From positions 1-41,148 of the forward strand of contig SHZZ01000032.1 in NCBI GenBank assembly GCA_009692005.1: 41,148 bases of DNA, read 5' to 3'. Made by a program: the position numbers and the translations under genes. Origin of the DNA: Gemmataceae bacterium. GTDB taxonomy: Bacteria > Planctomycetota > Planctomycetia > Gemmatales > Gemmataceae. This document shows positions 1 through 8,755 of this stretch, piece after piece. The first letter of the stretch is position 1, and the number at the start of each line of letters is the position of its first letter. The notes beneath the pieces were generated by a model. The model was not told the origin of the DNA and searched no databases. It saw only the letters and a program-made list of their open reading frames with translations.

Positions 1-1732
1 TATCGACATAGTAAAAGTCTATGTAGCCGATCATCATCTCTTCCCAGGTCTGTTCGCCCCAGAAGACCGGTTTTTTCGGGTCGGGGTTGGCCGGGTTGGC
101 CGCCGAGTTGTCGAAATGAGCGAGGCACTTGATCAGTGTTCCCTTGGGCAGGTGCAACGGTTCCTTCAAACGGTAGGTGCTCTGCCAGCCAAAGTCGTAA
201 TGGGGGACAGAAAGGAGAGTGACCTTTTTCCCATCAGGGTAGTGTGCCTGGTACTCAAAATCCTTGCCCCGCAAATGCATGTGGGGAAAGAAGGCGAGAA
301 CAACAGCGTCACGGGACAATGGGATAAACGATTGCACCTCGTAGCTGTTGGCCCCCGGTGGAATCATGAAGAAATTATTTTGAATTCCGAAAGTGGTGAC
401 ATTCTTCTTGGGCGGTTCCTTGCAAAAGATCAGGCCAATTTCAGAGCGGTCGACCTCTTCCTTGCCGTTTGGGGTGTAATGAATTTGCCAGATGAGGTCA
501 GCGCCGGCGGGGATTTTCCTGCCCAGGCCTTCAGGAAAGCGCACGGTTTCCGCCCCCGGTGCGGTGGCCGCGATCCACACTGGTTGCTTCTTCCCGGCCT
601 CGCGGTAAAGCACAATAATGTGGTGCACCACGGCGCGGTTACCCGGGCGAATTTCCGCTGCCTGGATGAACTTGTCTTCCGTGTACCCGGTCTTGGTCAT
701 GAAATACTTGTAGCGAACGGTTCCCTTGGCAGGGACTTCAAATTCCTTGGGCGTTTGAAAAACGACATCGGGTTTGCCAATCCGCCAACCCTCGACAAAC
801 GAAGGGGGCTTGGGCGCCTTGGCCATGTCGCCTTTCGGTGCGCCCGATGCCGCCCATTCCACCAGGGTGTCAATTTCGTTTTGCCCCAGCCGCCTTTCAT
901 TGTGGAAAGAACCAAAGCGTTGATCGGCATGCCACGGTGGCATGCGTCTTTGCCCCACCACCTCGCGGATCATGGCTGACCAATTTTTCGCGTCGTCGTA
1001 AGTCAAAAGAGAAAAAGGCGCCGCCGTACCGGGGTGATGGCACTCGGCGCAGCGGTTGTACAGAATTGGCGCCACATGCTCGGCGAAATTTACCTTCCCG
1101 GTTTTCTCCGAGCGTTTTAAGGTGACCAGACAACCAGCAGTCTCCGTCGAGGCGACCGTAACTTTCTTGCCTGCCAAGAGCTCCTCCATGGCATTGACCA
1201 AGTCCTTGGATTTCGGTTCGTCTTTGCGGTAATCGTAGCCAATTTGATCGTCGATGCGCCCGTGATAACGGACCACCCGGCGTTCATCGAGAAGGAAGAC
1301 TTCGCAAACCCTTGCGGCGCCCAATTGATTCAACGCCGCTTGCTCGGCATCAACCATAAGGGGAAAGTCGATTTTGAAGTCCTTGGCCTGGGTGGCAATG
1401 GCTTCCTTGGAATCGCCCTGGTTAGGGTAGATTCCCACGACTTTCACTTTTTTGCTGGCGTAAGTTTTTTGAATTTCGTTCAAGGTGGGGATATAGGCCT
1501 TGCTAACGGGGCAGGCGGTGCCGAGGAATACCACGGCTACCAGGCGGTCGTCTTTAAAATCCGCCAAACCAACTTGCTTGCCATCTGGACCTGGGAGGAC
1601 AAAATTGTGCATTCTTTGGCCAAGTACCGGGTCGGGTTTTTTTTCAGCGGCAGGCATTGGGATTGGGAAGAAGACTAACAAGGCCAACGGCACAACCTGG
1701 GCCAAGCCAACTATCCGGCAGATCCATCCCAT
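1..1732 (-). CDS. Redoxin / cytochrome c / copper type II monooxygenase-like fusion, 3' end cut by window edge
   Basis: A continuous minus-strand frame opens at ATG 1732 and is still open at base 1 (about 577 residues). AAAGGAG lies about 6 nt before the ATG and decides the start. A signal peptide (hydrophobic stretch ending PMPAA, about residues 1-28) is followed by an AhpC/TSA-type thioredoxin fold with one cysteine in CPVS (about residue 74). A heme c motif CAECHH sits near residue 228, preceded by the usual N-F-A-E-H-V-A-P-I-L region. The C-terminal 280 residues, rich in His pairs (AVVHHIIV, IWQIHYTP, FPHMHLRG), resemble the dopamine beta-hydroxylase-like copper domain. The order matches a fusion known from planctomycetes and acidobacteria. 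It probably acts outside the cytoplasmic membrane as a redox protein; the substrate is unknown. It follows the 8164-1889 operon by 156 nt and has its own promoter candidate. Only the last few residues should be missing. Confidence 0.85.
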   Translation of the reverse strand, partial: MGWICRIVGLAQVVPLALLVFFPIPMPAAEKKPDPVLGQRMHNFVLPGPDGKQVGLADFKDDRLVAVVFLGTACPVSKAYIPTLNEIQKTYASKKVKVVGIYPNQGDSKEAIATQAKDFKIDFPLMVDAEQAALNQLGAARVCEVFLLDERRVVRYHGRIDDQIGYDYRKDEPKSKDLVNAMEELLAGKKVTVASTETAGCLVTLKRSEKTGKVNFAEHVAPILYNRCAECHHPGTAAPFSLLTYDDAKNWSAMIREVVGQRRMPPWHADQRFGSFHNERRLGQNEIDTLVEWAASGAPKGDMAKAPKPPSFVEGWRIGKPDVVFQTPKEFEVPAKGTVRYKYFMTKTGYTEDKFIQAAEIRPGNRAVVHHIIVLYREAGKKQPVWIAATAPGAETVRFPEGLGRKIPAGADLIWQIHYTPNGKEEVDRSEIGLIFCKEPPKKNVTTFGIQNNFFMIPPGANSYEVQSFIPLSRDAVVLAFFPHMHLRGKDFEYQAHYPDGKKVTLLSVPHYDFGWQSTYRLKEPLHLPKGTLIKCLAHFDNSAANPANPDPKKPVFWGEQTWEEMMIGYIDFYYVD

Positions 1733-1796
1733 GGAAAGCTCCTTTGTATTCAATGCTTCAATACCTGAGGAGATTTTACCCAACAATGATTGGAAA

Positions 1797-1826
1797 ATAA
1801 TGAAAATTCTCACTCTGGTGAGTCAA
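1797..1826 (-). promoter_or_regulatory. Sigma70-like promoter candidate for the redoxin gene, with a small palindrome
   Basis: On the minus strand a TTGACT -35 (1826-1821) is followed after 18 nt by CATTAT (1802-1797). That gives a transcript start near 1790 and a leader of about 58 nt. The spacer holds CTCAC-CAGA-GTGAG (1809-1822), a 5-bp inverted repeat placed where a repressor could bind. This is motif matching by eye. The rest of the 156-nt gap (1733-1888) shows nothing else. Confidence 0.45.
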
Positions 1827-1888
1827 TAACACACCCGGCCGCCCTTTTTTACAAGGCAAACAATGGGTTTATTATGGGCGCTGGGGCA

Positions 1889-2878
1889 TCAACCGGCGGC
1901 CCTGGTAGTGAATTCCTCTAATCCCACAATCCGGCCCTTCCCGGATTTCTTTACCAATTCGCAAATCAATTCAATGGTTTTGAATTCCGGGTCTACCACA
2001 TATAAACAGGAGGGGTGGCCAAGGAAATCGAAAACGGCGCGGTTTTCCAATGCCCATTCCACCCCCGCCCGCACCGCTTTCAAAAACCAATCCAACTTCC
2101 ACCGCCCGGTGCGGAATGCGCCAATGTCGCTGATCGGGCTCATGGGGATTTCCACCAAGCCATCGGGGTAACGGAAAGGTTGAGCCGCGGTCTGCGCCTT
2201 GACCAGAGCCTGAAAAAAATCATTGTCAGGTTCCACGCCGGGTTTTGCAGCAGGGTGGGAAGGATATTTGGAGCTGACCCAGGAGTAGCCAAGTTTTTTC
2301 AGCAGGGCGCGGACCTTGGGCTTGTCGCTTAACCCCTGGGCAAACCCACCGGGCGTGCGAAAACCGCTGGGCCGGATGCCCAACCGGGTGTTGATCGCCG
2401 TGGCTGCCAGGCTAATGTTTTCCTCAATGACCTGGGGAACACTTTTTCCTTCGATCAGCCAGGGGGAGCGGCTGAAACGGAATTGCAAGTCTTGGTGTTT
2501 TTCAGCCAGCAAATACACATGATCATAGGTGTGGTTTCCCACAAAGTGGCCATCCTGAATAATTCGCTTTAACCAATCGACATTTTCCTGTTCCATGGTT
2601 CTGCCGAGGGCAAAACAGTGAACCACGCCCCCGCTGGCTTTCACCCTGGCGCAGGCTTCCTGGGTGTACTTTTTAGTTTGTTCGTTGAGGTTTCCTTTTT
2701 CGTAATCCCAGAAAGTGTCTTCCCACTTGGGAAAGTTTCGGCTCATTTCCAGATCGAGAGAAATGGCGATGAGCGCCTGTTTGTCGTTTGGTTTCTGGAT
2801 GTACCTGGCGCCGGCGGCGAGGCCGAAAGCCGAGGCCGCCGTGCCCGCCAGGAACGCCCGCCGAGTCTGCTGGTTCAT
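1889..2878 (-). CDS. Polysaccharide deacetylase (NodB-like), Tat-exported
   Basis: 329 residues. The start is the ATG of an ATGA overlap (2878-2875) with the upstream hydrolase; the frame stays open upstream to 3082, but that part lies inside the neighbour. The N-terminus has a Tat-like signal (TRRAFLAG, residues 5-12, then an Ala/Gly-rich stretch). The NodB fold shows SLDLE near residue 40 (Asp42 and Glu44 in place of the common FDDG pair), the metal-binding HTYDH (His116 and His120), and FRTPGG further on. Members remove N- or O-acetyl groups from polysaccharides such as chitin, xylan or peptidoglycan. The substrate here cannot be told. It is the last gene of the ATGA-coupled operon. Confidence 0.85.
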   Translation of the reverse strand: MNQQTRRAFLAGTAASAFGLAAGARYIQKPNDKQALIAISLDLEMSRNFPKWEDTFWDYEKGNLNEQTKKYTQEACARVKASGGVVHCFALGRTMEQENVDWLKRIIQDGHFVGNHTYDHVYLLAEKHQDLQFRFSRSPWLIEGKSVPQVIEENISLAATAINTRLGIRPSGFRTPGGFAQGLSDKPKVRALLKKLGYSWVSSKYPSHPAAKPGVEPDNDFFQALVKAQTAAQPFRYPDGLVEIPMSPISDIGAFRTGRWKLDWFLKAVRAGVEWALENRAVFDFLGHPSCLYVVDPEFKTIELICELVKKSGKGRIVGLEEFTTRAAG

Positions 2879-3927
2879 TTTTTCCCTTTCACTTTGGCAT
2901 CCGGGCGAACCCAGGAAATTTGCGTGATCAATTGATTCAAAGCAGCAAAGGAGATGGCGGCATTGGTGGCGAAACGCGGGCTGGAATTCGATGGGAAAGT
3001 CGCCAGCGAGGCATCGCCCACCAGAAAGACATTGAAATCTTTTGACAGATTTTCGTACCCCGCGGTGGTTTTGCAGTAACACATATCCGTGGCGTAACCC
3101 GTGAGAAGAATATTTCGTATGCCCTCTTTCTTCAGAAAATCCCTCATGAGCGGATAGCCTTCGCCATCGTAAATGACCACATCCTGCAGGTGATAGGTAA
3201 TGTCTTTGGTAACCGGGATGGGCAGGTTCCAGAAGCCAGCGTTGTTGTACCTGGGGCCGGCGTCCAATCCGGGGAACTGCTTGAAGTAATCGCGAACCGG
3301 CAACTCCACCGACAGCTTCATCTCCTTGGGCAAGGGTTCACCCTGGTAGATGAACGACTCCAGTTTCTTTTTCAGTTCGGCTTTGCCCTCGTCGGCAGTT
3401 TTGGCATCGGGCTGATTTCTTACCGACCTGTACATTTTGGCCCGAATGGGGTCCTCCTTGCCCGGCAAGCTAAAAAGGGTGAGTTTCGCTTTCCCACGCA
3501 GCGATTGCAAAAACGGGTTGATGACCTGCGAGGTGTGTTTGGCAGCCAGGTGGTTTTTCTCCGGGGTGCAAAAGTCGCAAACGCCCGCGGGTTCAGGGGT
3601 TTTCCACCCTTGGCCATCGTCGATTCCCCAGGGGTGCACCATGACCACGGCAGTGTGTTGCAGCGACAGGCGGTTCAGCATCTCAATGATGCCGCGGGCA
3701 TTGTAGGAAAAGCGCCAGGCGCGAATGGTCATGTCAGAACCGGCATCATGCACCAGCATGGGGGCCTGAAATCTGCGTGTCTCCCGAATGGGCTCGATGA
3801 ATTCCGGAAAATCGGCGAGTAATGGCGCCGGGTCCTTCAACTCAATCAACTGATTGGCATAGACCTTTTCTGCTGGGGCAGTTTGTTGAAAACTCAAAAG
3901 CAGGAGGAGTGAAATGGCCGTGTTCAT
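2875..3927 (-). CDS. Isochorismatase-fold (cysteine hydrolase) family protein, exported
   Basis: 350 residues with a short signal peptide (residues 1-19). The C-terminal half carries the family signature: a strand, then LLTGYATDMCYCKT (nucleophile most likely Cys283), then FLVGDASLATFP. In typical members the first strand ends in the catalytic Asp (V-I-D-M-Q). Here the matching strand appears to be AVVMVHPWG, with His98 at that place and Asp103-Asp104 a few residues later, so the triad may be altered. It is much longer than the usual 180-220 residues because of an N-terminal extension and a middle insert. ATGA overlaps join it to the genes on both sides. A hydrolase of amide or vinyl-ether bonds is the family expectation; the substrate is unknown. 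Confidence 0.75.
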   Translation of the reverse strand: MNTAISLLLLLSFQQTAPAEKVYANQLIELKDPAPLLADFPEFIEPIRETRRFQAPMLVHDAGSDMTIRAWRFSYNARGIIEMLNRLSLQHTAVVMVHPWGIDDGQGWKTPEPAGVCDFCTPEKNHLAAKHTSQVINPFLQSLRGKAKLTLFSLPGKEDPIRAKMYRSVRNQPDAKTADEGKAELKKKLESFIYQGEPLPKEMKLSVELPVRDYFKQFPGLDAGPRYNNAGFWNLPIPVTKDITYHLQDVVIYDGEGYPLMRDFLKKEGIRNILLTGYATDMCYCKTTAGYENLSKDFNVFLVGDASLATFPSNSSPRFATNAAISFAALNQLITQISWVRPDAKVKGKK

Positions 3928-6908
3928 GGCTTGCTTCCTTTATCCAGGTTTTGCTGCAAGTAGCTGAAGAGGTCTCGCAGTTCTTGCGGCTTTAGTTCTT
4001 TCCACAAATTGTCGGGCATGAAGGACACTTCCGATTCGTGCAGCGAGCTGATTTTCTCCCGCGCCACGGCGGTCCTTTCGTTCTTGGCATTGGCCAGAAC
4101 GATCCCGGCAGCGGTATTCTCCACCACCAGGCCGGTGAGCACTCGCCCATCTTTGAGCTCCACCACATAATTCATGTACTCTTTGCGGATGATCGAACCG
4201 GGGTCCACCAGGCTAACCAGGAGGGCATCGCGGTCGAAGCGGTTGCTGGTGGTCAGATCGGGGCCCAGAGTGCCGCCTTCGGCCAGAAATTTGTGACAGG
4301 AGGCGCAGGCCTTGGTGAAGAGCACTTTGCCGTTAATTGGGTTGCCTGGCCCGGCCCTCAGGTCGTTGTTCAACCGGCGGACATCGGCCAGGCGCTCCTC
4401 CGGGGTGCGGGGTCGAATGTTGCCCCAATAATTCCTCAGCAGTTGATTGATGCGAGGGTGGTTATGGAAGCTGGCCAGGCGAAGTTCCTCCAGGGAGAAA
4501 TCCGTGGCGGCGATTTTCTTTCCTTCCACTTCCTGAAGTATTCTTATTGCCCATTCTTTTCTGCCCAACATGCCGTCACGGATGGAAGAGCGAGCCTCGG
4601 CCGACACCCTTTGATAAACAGTCAAAAGGGCCGTGCCCGCCTCGGCTGTGCCCAGCTTAATTAAAGCCTGGATTGCCTGCAGTTGCACCGCTTCCGATTC
4701 AGCCCGGTTCAAGAGCCGGGAGAACAGATTCAAATAATTCACATGGGAAGGCGCTTCGGCCAGCGCCTGGATCAATTTGACCCGGTCCGCGAGCGGCATT
4801 TTTTGGTCCAGGATGATTCCTTCGCCTTTTGTCAAAGCGTTGGCCTCTCCCCAACGAACCAGCAGGATTAAGCTGGGAATGGACTGTGGATTTTCTTGGA
4901 TAATCTCCCGGACGCTTTTCACCAGCACTGGGGCTGAAGCCTTGGCGTTTGTCGGTCTTTCCTCCCAGCCCAGGGCAACTGCAAGCAACAAATGGTCCGT
5001 CCAATTACTGGGCATCAATTCCAGCAACTTGGCAACCTGCCCATCGGCGCTCCCCGCGGCGGCATAACGGCGAACCAGACGCGGCAGGATCTCCTTGTAA
5101 ACCATCAAGTTGGTTTGACAGTGGCGCGCGGTCAGGGCAATGACCTCTTCAGAGTGAGTCTGCGAGAATTTTTCAACAGCCCACCAGAGCAACAAGGGAA
5201 TGTGCGGGTCGGCTTGATCGGGAAAACTCAGGAGGGTATCAAGCAAAGGCAATGCCACCTCGGGGCGCAACCGCCTGGCGGTCGAGGCGAGTTGGCTGCG
5301 CACCCTGGCGCTACTTTCTTTTTTGGCCATGAATAAAAGTTGCTTGCCCAGGGACTCGGGCAGGAAATCCTCGTCTCCCAGGAAGCGGACCGCCCAGGCG
5401 CGGATGTCCTCGTTTTCGTGCCTCAGGGCGAGCGGGGCGAAATCCGGGGTGAACCCGCCGGAGACATAAGCAGCCCAGAAAGCCTTCACTTGTAAATCGG
5501 GGTTGGGTCCATTCAGGGCCAGGTGGCGCAGGGGGAAAATCACTTCGGGGTCGCGCCGTTGAGCCAGCAATCTGGCGGCCGTGCGGGAGTGCCAGCCGTT
5601 TGAGTGGCTCAAAAGGGAAACCAGTTCCTTGGAAGGCAAGCGGGACAGGTCGGGAATGTCGCGCGGCTTTCTACCGTGATGATCGATGCGAAAGACCCGG
5701 CCATTGGAACGGTCCCAGTCGGCATCGGGGTCGGGGTGGGCGGTGCGCTTGTCGTGCCAGTCGGCGGTATAAACGCAGCCATCTGGGCCAAGGCAAAGGT
5801 CGGTGGGCGCGAACCAGGAATCGTTGGCCAGGAGCAATTTTTCGGCATGAGCAGAGCGAAAAGAGGCGCCGTTGGCTTGAAGGGAGTTGGAATAAACGCC
5901 ATGGCCGAGTAAGTCGGCGGCAATGTACTGGCCGCGGAAGGAATCGGGATAGGCGTCGCCGTTGTACACGACTCCGCCCACGGAGACATGCCCGCCAAAG
6001 AAGTTTTTGTGAGGCACATGATCGAAGTAGCCGTAGGCGCGGGGGTGGTGGAGTGCGCCGTGCTTGCCGAACGATTTCCAATAGTAACCGCCCTGAACGC
6101 CATGGAGCATGACGAAGCCGCCATGGTTTGTGGAGTAAAGGAGGTTTCCATGTCGGTCAAAATCGAGTCCCCAGGAATTCCCCCCGCCTTCACAAAAGAG
6201 CTCAAATTTTCGGGTAATGGGGTGGAATCGCCAAACACCCTGTTGAAACTCGATGCCGCGAATGTTTGCCGTTACCGTGCTTCCCTGGCAGCCGTAGAGC
6301 CAGCCGTCCGGCCCCCAGGCGAGTGAATTGGCAACCGAGTGAGCGTCCTCCATGCCGAAACCAGTGAGGAGCGCCTCCGGGTCGCCATCGGGAATGTCGT
6401 TGCCATCGCGGTCTGGGTAAAAGAGTAGATAAGGCACTTGTAGGATATAAACGCCGCCGTGGCCGAAGGCGAAACCGCTGGCGAGGTTCAAGCCGGTGAT
6501 GAAGTCCTTGGGGCGGAGTTTCTGCGGGGCTTGGGGGTCGGGTTCAAGGATGGTCAGTTTGTCGGCGCCTTTTGGCCCGCGCGGAGGCGGCTCGGGCACG
6601 CGGTCGTATTGCGTGCGGGAAAAGCGATCAACTCTGGCGCGCTTCAACCCTTCAGGATTCGGATATTGAAGGTATTGCAAAACCCACAAACGGCCCTTGT
6701 GATCGAAATCAATGGCCACGGGCTGGCGGATCAAGGGCTCGGCCACCACCGCCTCGGCGAAAAATCCCGCCGGCAGCGTCATGCGCCTGGCGGCATCTAC
6801 GGGTGATAAAGGCTGGGCGGCTGAAAATGGACACAGCAGAATGCAGGCCCAAAGGGGGCCCAGGGCAACGGTCCTCCAAAAGAAACCGTTGATTCGCATT
6901 CCACTCAT
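3924..6908 (-). CDS. PVC-type heme-binding protein: membrane-bound dehydrogenase domain, HEAT-like repeats, cytochrome c
   Basis: 994 residues with a signal peptide (about 1-32, FSAAQ). Residues about 35-430 match the PVC N-terminal dehydrogenase-like beta-propeller (AIDFDHKGRLWVLQ, YTADWHDKR). Helical repeats of HEAT type follow (430-820). The C-terminal cytochrome domain has the heme motif CASCHKF near residue 867, and a later Met in VSFMPDNLW could be the second heme ligand. The family is abundant in planctomycetes and verrucomicrobia and is thought to oxidise sugars or alcohols in the periplasm, but no member's substrate can be assumed here. ATGA overlaps at both ends couple it to the PQQ-type propeller gene upstream and to the hydrolase downstream, which argues for one functional unit. 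Confidence 0.9.
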   Translation of the reverse strand: MSGMRINGFFWRTVALGPLWACILLCPFSAAQPLSPVDAARRMTLPAGFFAEAVVAEPLIRQPVAIDFDHKGRLWVLQYLQYPNPEGLKRARVDRFSRTQYDRVPEPPPRGPKGADKLTILEPDPQAPQKLRPKDFITGLNLASGFAFGHGGVYILQVPYLLFYPDRDGNDIPDGDPEALLTGFGMEDAHSVANSLAWGPDGWLYGCQGSTVTANIRGIEFQQGVWRFHPITRKFELFCEGGGNSWGLDFDRHGNLLYSTNHGGFVMLHGVQGGYYWKSFGKHGALHHPRAYGYFDHVPHKNFFGGHVSVGGVVYNGDAYPDSFRGQYIAADLLGHGVYSNSLQANGASFRSAHAEKLLLANDSWFAPTDLCLGPDGCVYTADWHDKRTAHPDPDADWDRSNGRVFRIDHHGRKPRDIPDLSRLPSKELVSLLSHSNGWHSRTAARLLAQRRDPEVIFPLRHLALNGPNPDLQVKAFWAAYVSGGFTPDFAPLALRHENEDIRAWAVRFLGDEDFLPESLGKQLLFMAKKESSARVRSQLASTARRLRPEVALPLLDTLLSFPDQADPHIPLLLWWAVEKFSQTHSEEVIALTARHCQTNLMVYKEILPRLVRRYAAAGSADGQVAKLLELMPSNWTDHLLLAVALGWEERPTNAKASAPVLVKSVREIIQENPQSIPSLILLVRWGEANALTKGEGIILDQKMPLADRVKLIQALAEAPSHVNYLNLFSRLLNRAESEAVQLQAIQALIKLGTAEAGTALLTVYQRVSAEARSSIRDGMLGRKEWAIRILQEVEGKKIAATDFSLEELRLASFHNHPRINQLLRNYWGNIRPRTPEERLADVRRLNNDLRAGPGNPINGKVLFTKACASCHKFLAEGGTLGPDLTTSNRFDRDALLVSLVDPGSIIRKEYMNYVVELKDGRVLTGLVVENTAAGIVLANAKNERTAVAREKISSLHESEVSFMPDNLWKELKPQELRDLFSYLQQNLDKGSKP

Positions 6909-8164
6909 TCCTTCGGGCGGCTACTGATGCAATAAAGGTGCTGGAAAGTGCGGATGAAAATCTCACCGTTGGAAATGGCAGGGGTGGCGTCGGTATGTTC
7001 CCGCAGGCTGTTCTTCCCAAGGATTTTGAACTCCGGGCCGACAGCCACGATATAAGTGTCCCCGGCCTGGTCCGTTGCCAGGAGTTTCCCATCCACGAGA
7101 AGAGTGCTGGCCCAGTGGCTGCCCCCGAGGCGCTGCGATTTCCACAGGTCCTCGCCCGTCTTCAGGTCAAGGCATTGAACTGTGCCCGGGCCGGCGTTGG
7201 CCATGTAGCAATGGTTCCCGCTGATGATCCCCGAGCCGATCCGCTGCGGGTTTTGGGTCTTATGATGCCACAACCGCGTTGGTTTTTCCCCCTGGGCCAG
7301 GGTTTCCAAGTTCAGAGCCATGGCCGATCCATGAAAACCCGACATGGCCACCAGAGTGTTCCCCGATGCAATGGGTGAAGTGTAAACCAGCTTGGTCAAA
7401 CCCTCGGCGGTCCACAGGCATTTTCCTGTGAGAGGGTCGTAACCCTTGACGGCGTTGGGCCAGCTCATGAGCAATTGATCCTTGCCCTGGACTTTGTGGA
7501 TAATAGGCGTGCTCCAGGAACCGATCCACTCCTGGCCCTTTTCCAACGCCGCCTTGCCCCCCGTTTCCTCGGCCCGCCAAACTTCTTTACCGGTTTCCTT
7601 TTCCATGGCGATCAGGAAAGTCTGGGTGCCGGGACCGCAATTCAAAAGCACCAGGTTCTTGTACAACACCGGCGAGGAGGCGTTGCCCCAGATGTGGATA
7701 AACGACCCCAGGTCTTTTTTCCAAAGCTGGTTCCCCTCAAAGTCGTAACAAACCACCCCGGCCGAGCCGTGAGAAGCAATCACCAGTTTCCCATCAGTAA
7801 CCGGCGTGGCGGAACAGTATGGGTTGGTGCCATGCGTCGGTTCGTTCCCTTGAAAAGGAGTAACTTTCTCCCAGAGAACTTTGCCATGCTTCCGGTCGAT
7901 GCAAAGAACAGCCCGCTGCATTCCCTTTTTATCAATCGACTGGGTAAGAAAGATTTTATCTTCCCAAACGATAGGGCTAGAAGAGCCAGGTGAAGGGAGT
8001 TTCAGCTTCCAGCGGACATTTTCCGTCGCTGACCATTTCCAGGGGATGGCGGTTTCCTGGCAGGCCCCATTTCCCCCCGGTCCGCGAAAGGCGGGCCAAT
8101 TCCCGGCGGGAGAGGCAAGAGTCATGGTCAACATGAATAAAAAAGGAACAGCAAAGAATCGCAT
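6905..8164 (-). CDS. PQQ-like (BamB-type) beta-propeller protein, exported; first gene of operon
   Basis: 419 residues with a signal peptide (about 1-20). The mature start NWPAFRGPGGNG is characteristic of the planctomycete PQQ-like repeat family. Repeated blades carry the G-K-x-x-W signature (HGKVLWEK, TGKEVWRA, TGKCLWTA, TGEDLWKS). Such proteins are eight-bladed propellers; some bind pyrroloquinoline quinone, many serve only as scaffolds, and no catalytic residue can be assigned here. AGGAG lies 8 nt before the ATG. The stop overlaps the start of the PVC heme gene by 4 nt. The 60-nt stretch upstream, after the NTF2 gene's terminator, holds at best a weak promoter (TTGAAC, 17 nt, GAGCAT). 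Confidence 0.87.
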   Translation of the reverse strand: MRFFAVPFLFMLTMTLASPAGNWPAFRGPGGNGACQETAIPWKWSATENVRWKLKLPSPGSSSPIVWEDKIFLTQSIDKKGMQRAVLCIDRKHGKVLWEKVTPFQGNEPTHGTNPYCSATPVTDGKLVIASHGSAGVVCYDFEGNQLWKKDLGSFIHIWGNASSPVLYKNLVLLNCGPGTQTFLIAMEKETGKEVWRAEETGGKAALEKGQEWIGSWSTPIIHKVQGKDQLLMSWPNAVKGYDPLTGKCLWTAEGLTKLVYTSPIASGNTLVAMSGFHGSAMALNLETLAQGEKPTRLWHHKTQNPQRIGSGIISGNHCYMANAGPGTVQCLDLKTGEDLWKSQRLGGSHWASTLLVDGKLLATDQAGDTYIVAVGPEFKILGKNSLREHTDATPAISNGEIFIRTFQHLYCISSRPKE

Positions 8165-8225
8165 GGTGGAACTCCTGGCGGGTTACACCCCATGCTCAGC
8201 TTTTTTTGGTTGAAGTTCAAGAGGG

Positions 8226-8268
8226 AAAAAACCAGGGCCGCCGGGGAGGGGAGATGGCGGCCCTGGTT
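8226..8268 (-). terminator. Strong rho-independent terminator of the NTF2-like gene
   Basis: Perfect 12-bp stem ACCAGGGCCGCC (8231-8242) / GGCGGCCCTGGT (8256-8267), extendable by one A-T pair, with a 13-nt loop. On the minus strand the distal arm runs into six Ts (8231-8226). A second perfect 10-bp hairpin (8270-8279 / 8288-8297) straddles the gene's stop codon just before it. It separates the NTF2-like gene from the PQQ operon downstream. Confidence 0.85.
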
Positions 8269-8284
8269 GGATTGGGAATCTTGT

Positions 8285-8716
8285 TTAATTCCCAATCTTG
8301 GTTTCCTGGTAGCAAGCTTCTTTCCAAAAACCATTTTGCCTGCACCACAGCGCTGACACGCGAAAATCGCCGCTAATATCCTTACTGCCAAAATGCCCAT
8401 GAATGTGGGCCTTGTAGTTCACCAAAACTGTTACGGGGGAAAGAATGCGAAATTCCTCATCCTCGGTTTGGTATTCCCGGATCTGGTAGTTTTCCATCGA
8501 TTCCAAAACCTCGGCAGCGGAACCAAGGTAAACAATCGGAGTAATCGTAACATGATCAGAAGTCATGGAATCACGGACAATGGCTCGGTTATGGGTCAGA
8601 TAAGCGTTATTAAGCCTTTTCAGCCTACCGTTTATCTCCATCTGAATCGTTTGTTCGGCCTCATTGTTGAAACTGTGAAATTGACCAGTGTTTCCGTGTA
8701 CAAGTACCAAGGCCAT
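8285..8716 (-). CDS. NTF2-like / SnoaL-like (DUF4440-type) small protein
   Basis: 143 residues, no signal peptide. The start at ATG 8716 is set by AAAGGAG 7 nt upstream; the frame stays open to 8935, but that part is low-complexity leader. The sequence ends FWKEACYQETKI, after a long region that reads as curved beta strands (ILSPVTVLVNYKAHIHGHFG, then FRVSALWC). This is the usual ending of DUF4440/SnoaL-like cone-shaped folds. Members are ligand-binding or stress-related proteins of diverse and often unknown role. It stands alone, is divergent from the MFS transporter, and is closed by a strong terminator. Confidence 0.65.
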   Translation of the reverse strand: MALVLVHGNTGQFHSFNNEAEQTIQMEINGRLKRLNNAYLTHNRAIVRDSMTSDHVTITPIVYLGSAAEVLESMENYQIREYQTEDEEFRILSPVTVLVNYKAHIHGHFGSKDISGDFRVSALWCRQNGFWKEACYQETKIGN

Positions 8717-8742
8717 GACCTTCTCCTTTTTGGCAATTTTTT

Positions 8743-8755
8743 CGCCAGGCTGGCG
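8743..8755. promoter_or_regulatory. Short perfect inverted repeat in the NTF2 gene leader
   Basis: CGCCAG-G-CTGGCG (6-bp arms around one base), flanked by A/T runs, lies 27 nt upstream of the NTF2-like start codon and just before its ribosome binding site. It could be an operator or a small leader hairpin. The rest of the 249-nt divergent gap (8717-8965) shows no clear promoter to the eye. Confidence 0.3.

Noticed and set aside
116-979. Long plus-strand open frame (287 codons) at the left edge
   Set aside because: It is antisense to the redoxin/cytochrome fusion, which has recognisable domains, a signal peptide and a ribosome binding site.
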